In this document: piece after piece, positions 61,594 through 64,000 of the stretch
Position numbering within the stretch: the first letter of the stretch is position 1
Layout of the letters: each line of letters opens with the position of its first letter
Assembly: GCA_050480245.1 (NCBI GenBank)
Contig: JBCNEQ010000019.1
Length of the DNA stretch: 64,000 bases
From: Anoxybacillus sp050480245
GTDB lineage: Bacteria; Bacillota; Bacilli; Bacillales; Anoxybacillaceae
Strand: one strand, 5' to 3'
Program-made: the position numbers and the translations under genes
The notes under the pieces: generated by a model
What the model saw: the letters and a program-made list of their open reading frames with translations, nothing else
What the model was told of the DNA's origin: nothing
Databases searched by the model: none

Positions 61594-62481
61594 ATGTACG
61601 ATACAACTCGCGAACGGCTTATTCATTTACATCATTGTCGCGGCATTGGATGGAAAAGCATAGCACGCTTACTTCATTTTGACCCATCGCTATCCTCGAT
61701 TTTTCACCTTTCTTATGGGCGACTTCAACGCTTACTTCCCATTCCACAAAAACATTTTACTGTCTTTTTCCATGATTTGCATTGTCACAAGTTGAGACGT
61801 ATGATAAAAACATATGAGGAGCAAAACATTCATATTGTGACAATAAAGGATGATAGTTATCCGAATTGGCTCAAACATATATACGATCCCCCGTGGGTAC
61901 TATATGCGAAAGGAAACGTGCAATTGTTAGCGCGACGAAAAATGATTAGCGTCGTTGGCACACGGACTCCAACGCGTCAAGGGCTTGTAGCGATGCAAAC
62001 CGTTCTTCCTTCGCTCATTCAAAACGGTTGGGTCATTGTGAGCGGACTAGCAAAAGGCATTGATGCAGAGGCGCACCGTTTATGTTTGCGCTACAATGGC
62101 GAAACAATTGCGGTCATTGCTGGTGGACTGCATTACATGTACCCTCCCGAAAATGAATCATTATTTCGACAATTAGCGACAACACAACTTATTATTTCTG
62201 AATATCCGCCAGTTGTTCGACCACAAACGTGGCATTTTCCGATGCGCAATCGCATCATTAGCGGTTTGTCTGTCGGCACGCTTGTCGTACAAGCGAAAGA
62301 GCGAAGCGGTTCGCTTATAACAGCTGATTTTGCGTTGCAGTACGGGAGAGAAGTGTTTGCGATTCCTGGTGACATATCGACAGAAGAAGCGCGTGGGACG
62401 AACCGTCTCATTCAACAAGGAGCGAAATTAGTACTGTCAAGTGAGGATATTGAAGAGGAATTTCGACATCTTTTTACATGA
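61594..62481 (+). CDS. dprA: DNA-processing protein DprA
   Basis: 295 residues. A short N-terminal helical domain is followed by the Rossmann-like DprA fold with VVGTRTPTRQGL, SGLAKGIDAEAH and EVFAIPGDI. It loads RecA on incoming single strands in natural transformation. AGGAGGGATATC precedes the ATG. It lies between sucD and topA as in other bacilli (also called smf). It looks intact, so competence-related DNA uptake could be functional, though other genes are outside the window. Confidence 0.95.
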   Translation: MYDTTRERLIHLHHCRGIGWKSIARLLHFDPSLSSIFHLSYGRLQRLLPIPQKHFTVFFHDLHCHKLRRMIKTYEEQNIHIVTIKDDSYPNWLKHIYDPPWVLYAKGNVQLLARRKMISVVGTRTPTRQGLVAMQTVLPSLIQNGWVIVSGLAKGIDAEAHRLCLRYNGETIAVIAGGLHYMYPPENESLFRQLATTQLIISEYPPVVRPQTWHFPMRNRIISGLSVGTLVVQAKERSGSLITADFALQYGREVFAIPGDISTEEARGTNRLIQQGAKLVLSSEDIEEEFRHLFT

Positions 62482-62508
62482 ACGAAAGAAAAAATCGAAA
62501 AATGATGT

Positions 62509-62537
62509 TTGACAAATGAACGAATCATCATTAATAA
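62509..62537 (+). promoter_or_regulatory. Promoter of topA
   Basis: TTGACA 62509-62514, 17 bp, TAATAA 62532-62537. The region is AT-rich and lies in the 100-base gap after dprA. Confidence 0.65.
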
Positions 62538-62585
62538 TAATGAGGATTTTACTTTACGAATTACCTCTTGAGGGAGGACAAAATG

Positions 62586-64000
62586 ATGTCAGACTACTTA
62601 GTCATTGTAGAATCGCCAGCGAAGGCGAAAACGATTGAACGATATTTAGGAAAAAAGTATAAAGTAAAAGCATCAATGGGTCATGTGCGCGATTTGCCAA
62701 AAAGTCAAATGGGCGTTGATATACAAAACGACTATGAGCCAAAGTATATTACGATTCGTGGAAAAGGCTCCGTGATTAAAGAGTTGAAGGCAGCAGCGAA
62801 AAAAGCAAAAAAAGTATTTCTTGCCGCCGACCCAGATCGTGAAGGAGAAGCGATTGCTTGGCATTTAGCACATTTGCTTGATTTAAATACAGACTCACCA
62901 TGTCGCGTTGTATTTAACGAAATTACGAAAGATGCCATTAAACAATCATTTGAACAGCCGCGCGCCATTAACATGCATTTAGTTCATGCCCAACAAGCGC
63001 GGCGCGTGCTAGATCGCCTTGTCGGCTACAACATTAGCCCGCTGCTTTGGAAAAAAGTTAAAAAAGGATTAAGTGCAGGGCGTGTACAATCCGTTGCGCT
63101 TCGCTTAATTATCGATCGGGAAAAAGAAATTCAATCGTTCCAGCCCGAAGAATATTGGACAATTCAAGGAACGTTTGTCAAAGGGAATGACATATTTGAA
63201 GCACAATTTTACCGACTTGATAGCGAAACGTTCGATTTAAAAACAGAGCAAGATGTCCAACATGTGTTAAGCCATATTCAAGGCAATGAATTTGTTGTTA
63301 CGGCGGTAACGAAAAAAGAGCGAAAGCGCAATCCCGTCGCCCCGTTCATTACATCGTCGTTACAACAAGAGGCGGCTCGGAAATTAAATTTCCGCACGAA
63401 AAAAACGATGATGGTTGCACAGCAGCTATATGAAGGCATCGATCTTGGAAGCGAAGGAACTGTCGGTTTAATTACATATATGCGTACAGACTCGACACGC
63501 GTGTCCGAAAGCGCTCAACAAGAGGCGATTCAGTATATTGAACAGACGTTCGGCATATCATATGTAGCAACAGAAAAAAGAAAGGAAAAACAAAAAGCGA
63601 ACGCGCAAGATGCGCACGAAGCGATTCGTCCAACGTCCGTCTGGCGTCATCCTAGCGCGATTAAGCCATATGTGACACGCGATCAATATCAGCTATATAA
63701 ACTCATTTGGGAGCGTTTTATCGCGAGCCAAATGGCGCCAGCTGTGCTCGATACGGTAGCAGTTGAGCTTTCAAACGGCTCGGTCGTCTTTCGCGCGACA
63801 GGTTCGACAGTAAAGTTTCCGGGTTTTATGAAAGTGTATGTCGAAGGAACGGACGACCCAAAAGATGAGCAACAGCGATTATTGCCGGACTTTGTGGAAG
63901 GAGAGCGCGTCTTTAGCAAAGATATCGAAGGGAAGCAACATTTTACGCAACCTCCGCCACGCTACACGGAAGCGCGCCTTGTGAAAACGTTAGAAGAACT
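62586..64000 (+). CDS. topA: DNA topoisomerase I, N-terminal part (cut by the window end)
   Basis: The reading frame is open to the last base, giving about 471 residues of an enzyme expected to be near 690. The TOPRIM domain has YLVIVESPAKAKTIERYLG and FLAADPDREGEAIAWHLAH. The catalytic tyrosine is at about residue 298 in LITYMRTDSTR. It relaxes negative supercoils. AGGGAGGAC at 62571-62579 suits ATG 62586 (8-base spacing); ATG 62583 is also in frame. The C-terminal zinc-finger region lies beyond the window. Confidence 0.96.
   Translation, partial: MSDYLVIVESPAKAKTIERYLGKKYKVKASMGHVRDLPKSQMGVDIQNDYEPKYITIRGKGSVIKELKAAAKKAKKVFLAADPDREGEAIAWHLAHLLDLNTDSPCRVVFNEITKDAIKQSFEQPRAINMHLVHAQQARRVLDRLVGYNISPLLWKKVKKGLSAGRVQSVALRLIIDREKEIQSFQPEEYWTIQGTFVKGNDIFEAQFYRLDSETFDLKTEQDVQHVLSHIQGNEFVVTAVTKKERKRNPVAPFITSSLQQEAARKLNFRTKKTMMVAQQLYEGIDLGSEGTVGLITYMRTDSTRVSESAQQEAIQYIEQTFGISYVATEKRKEKQKANAQDAHEAIRPTSVWRHPSAIKPYVTRDQYQLYKLIWERFIASQMAPAVLDTVAVELSNGSVVFRATGSTVKFPGFMKVYVEGTDDPKDEQQRLLPDFVEGERVFSKDIEGKQHFTQPPPRYTEARLVKTLEE

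Overview
The window is a stretch of core chromosome from a spore-forming, low-to-moderate GC Bacillaceae. The gene order matches the divIVA-to-topA region of Bacillus subtilis almost gene for gene. The intact spoVM gene indicates an endospore former. Protein sequences and codon use (frequent GCG, CGC, GAA, AAA) look most like the Anoxybacillus/Geobacillus group. I place it there by inference, favouring Anoxybacillus because GC appears too low for most Geobacillus; I could not run a search.

Layout. 1-272: end of the S4-domain gene ylmH. 336-5352: divIVA, an isoleucine T-box leader, ileS, lspA and the pseudouridine synthase rluD. 5349-17091: the complete pyrimidine operon pyrR-P-B-C-AA-AB-K-D-F-E, with three PyrR-responsive attenuators (before pyrR, pyrP and pyrB) and a terminator after pyrE. 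17102-19708: two genes on the minus strand, an unusual protein built from 13-residue repeats and rqcH (ribosome quality control). 19809-22478: a P-type calcium ATPase. 22587-31820: yicC-family RNase, gmk, rpoZ, coaBC, priA, def, fmt, rsmB and rlmN (nucleotide, CoA, replication restart and translation start/rRNA genes). 31876-36783: the phosphatase/kinase pair prpC-prkC, then rsgA, rpe and thiN. 36858-37181: spoVM (26 codons) and, on the minus strand, rpmB. 37402-43139: the asp23-family gene, fakA, sdaAB, sdaAA and recG. 43146-46774: the FapR-controlled fatty acid cluster fapR-plsX-fabD-fabG-acpP. 46845-53944: rnc, smc, ftsY, ylxM and ffh. 54040-59334: rpsP, khpA, ylqD, rimM, trmD, rplS, lepB, rbgA, rnhB and a stand-alone FlhB-tail gene. 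59450-64000: sucC, sucD, dprA and the start of topA, cut by the window edge.

The genes are housekeeping modules: UMP synthesis from bicarbonate and glutamine, phospholipid and fatty acid precursor supply, SRP targeting, ribosome maturation, cell-wall signalling and succinyl-CoA synthetase. Almost everything is on the plus strand. Translational coupling by ATGA overlaps is common inside the pyr operon and the priA/fmt/rsmB/rlmN run.

There is no prophage, insertion sequence, CRISPR array, toxin-antitoxin or defence island. I do not see a clearly new multi-gene system. The parts that depart from the expected plan are the 39-bp tandem repeat gene at 17102-17893, which occupies the place where B. 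subtilis keeps its sulfate-assimilation genes, the missing remA between the yicC-family gene and gmk, the missing ylyA and ylqG, a small in-frame duplication in pyrF, and a leaderless-looking prpC start preceded by a six-codon reading frame.
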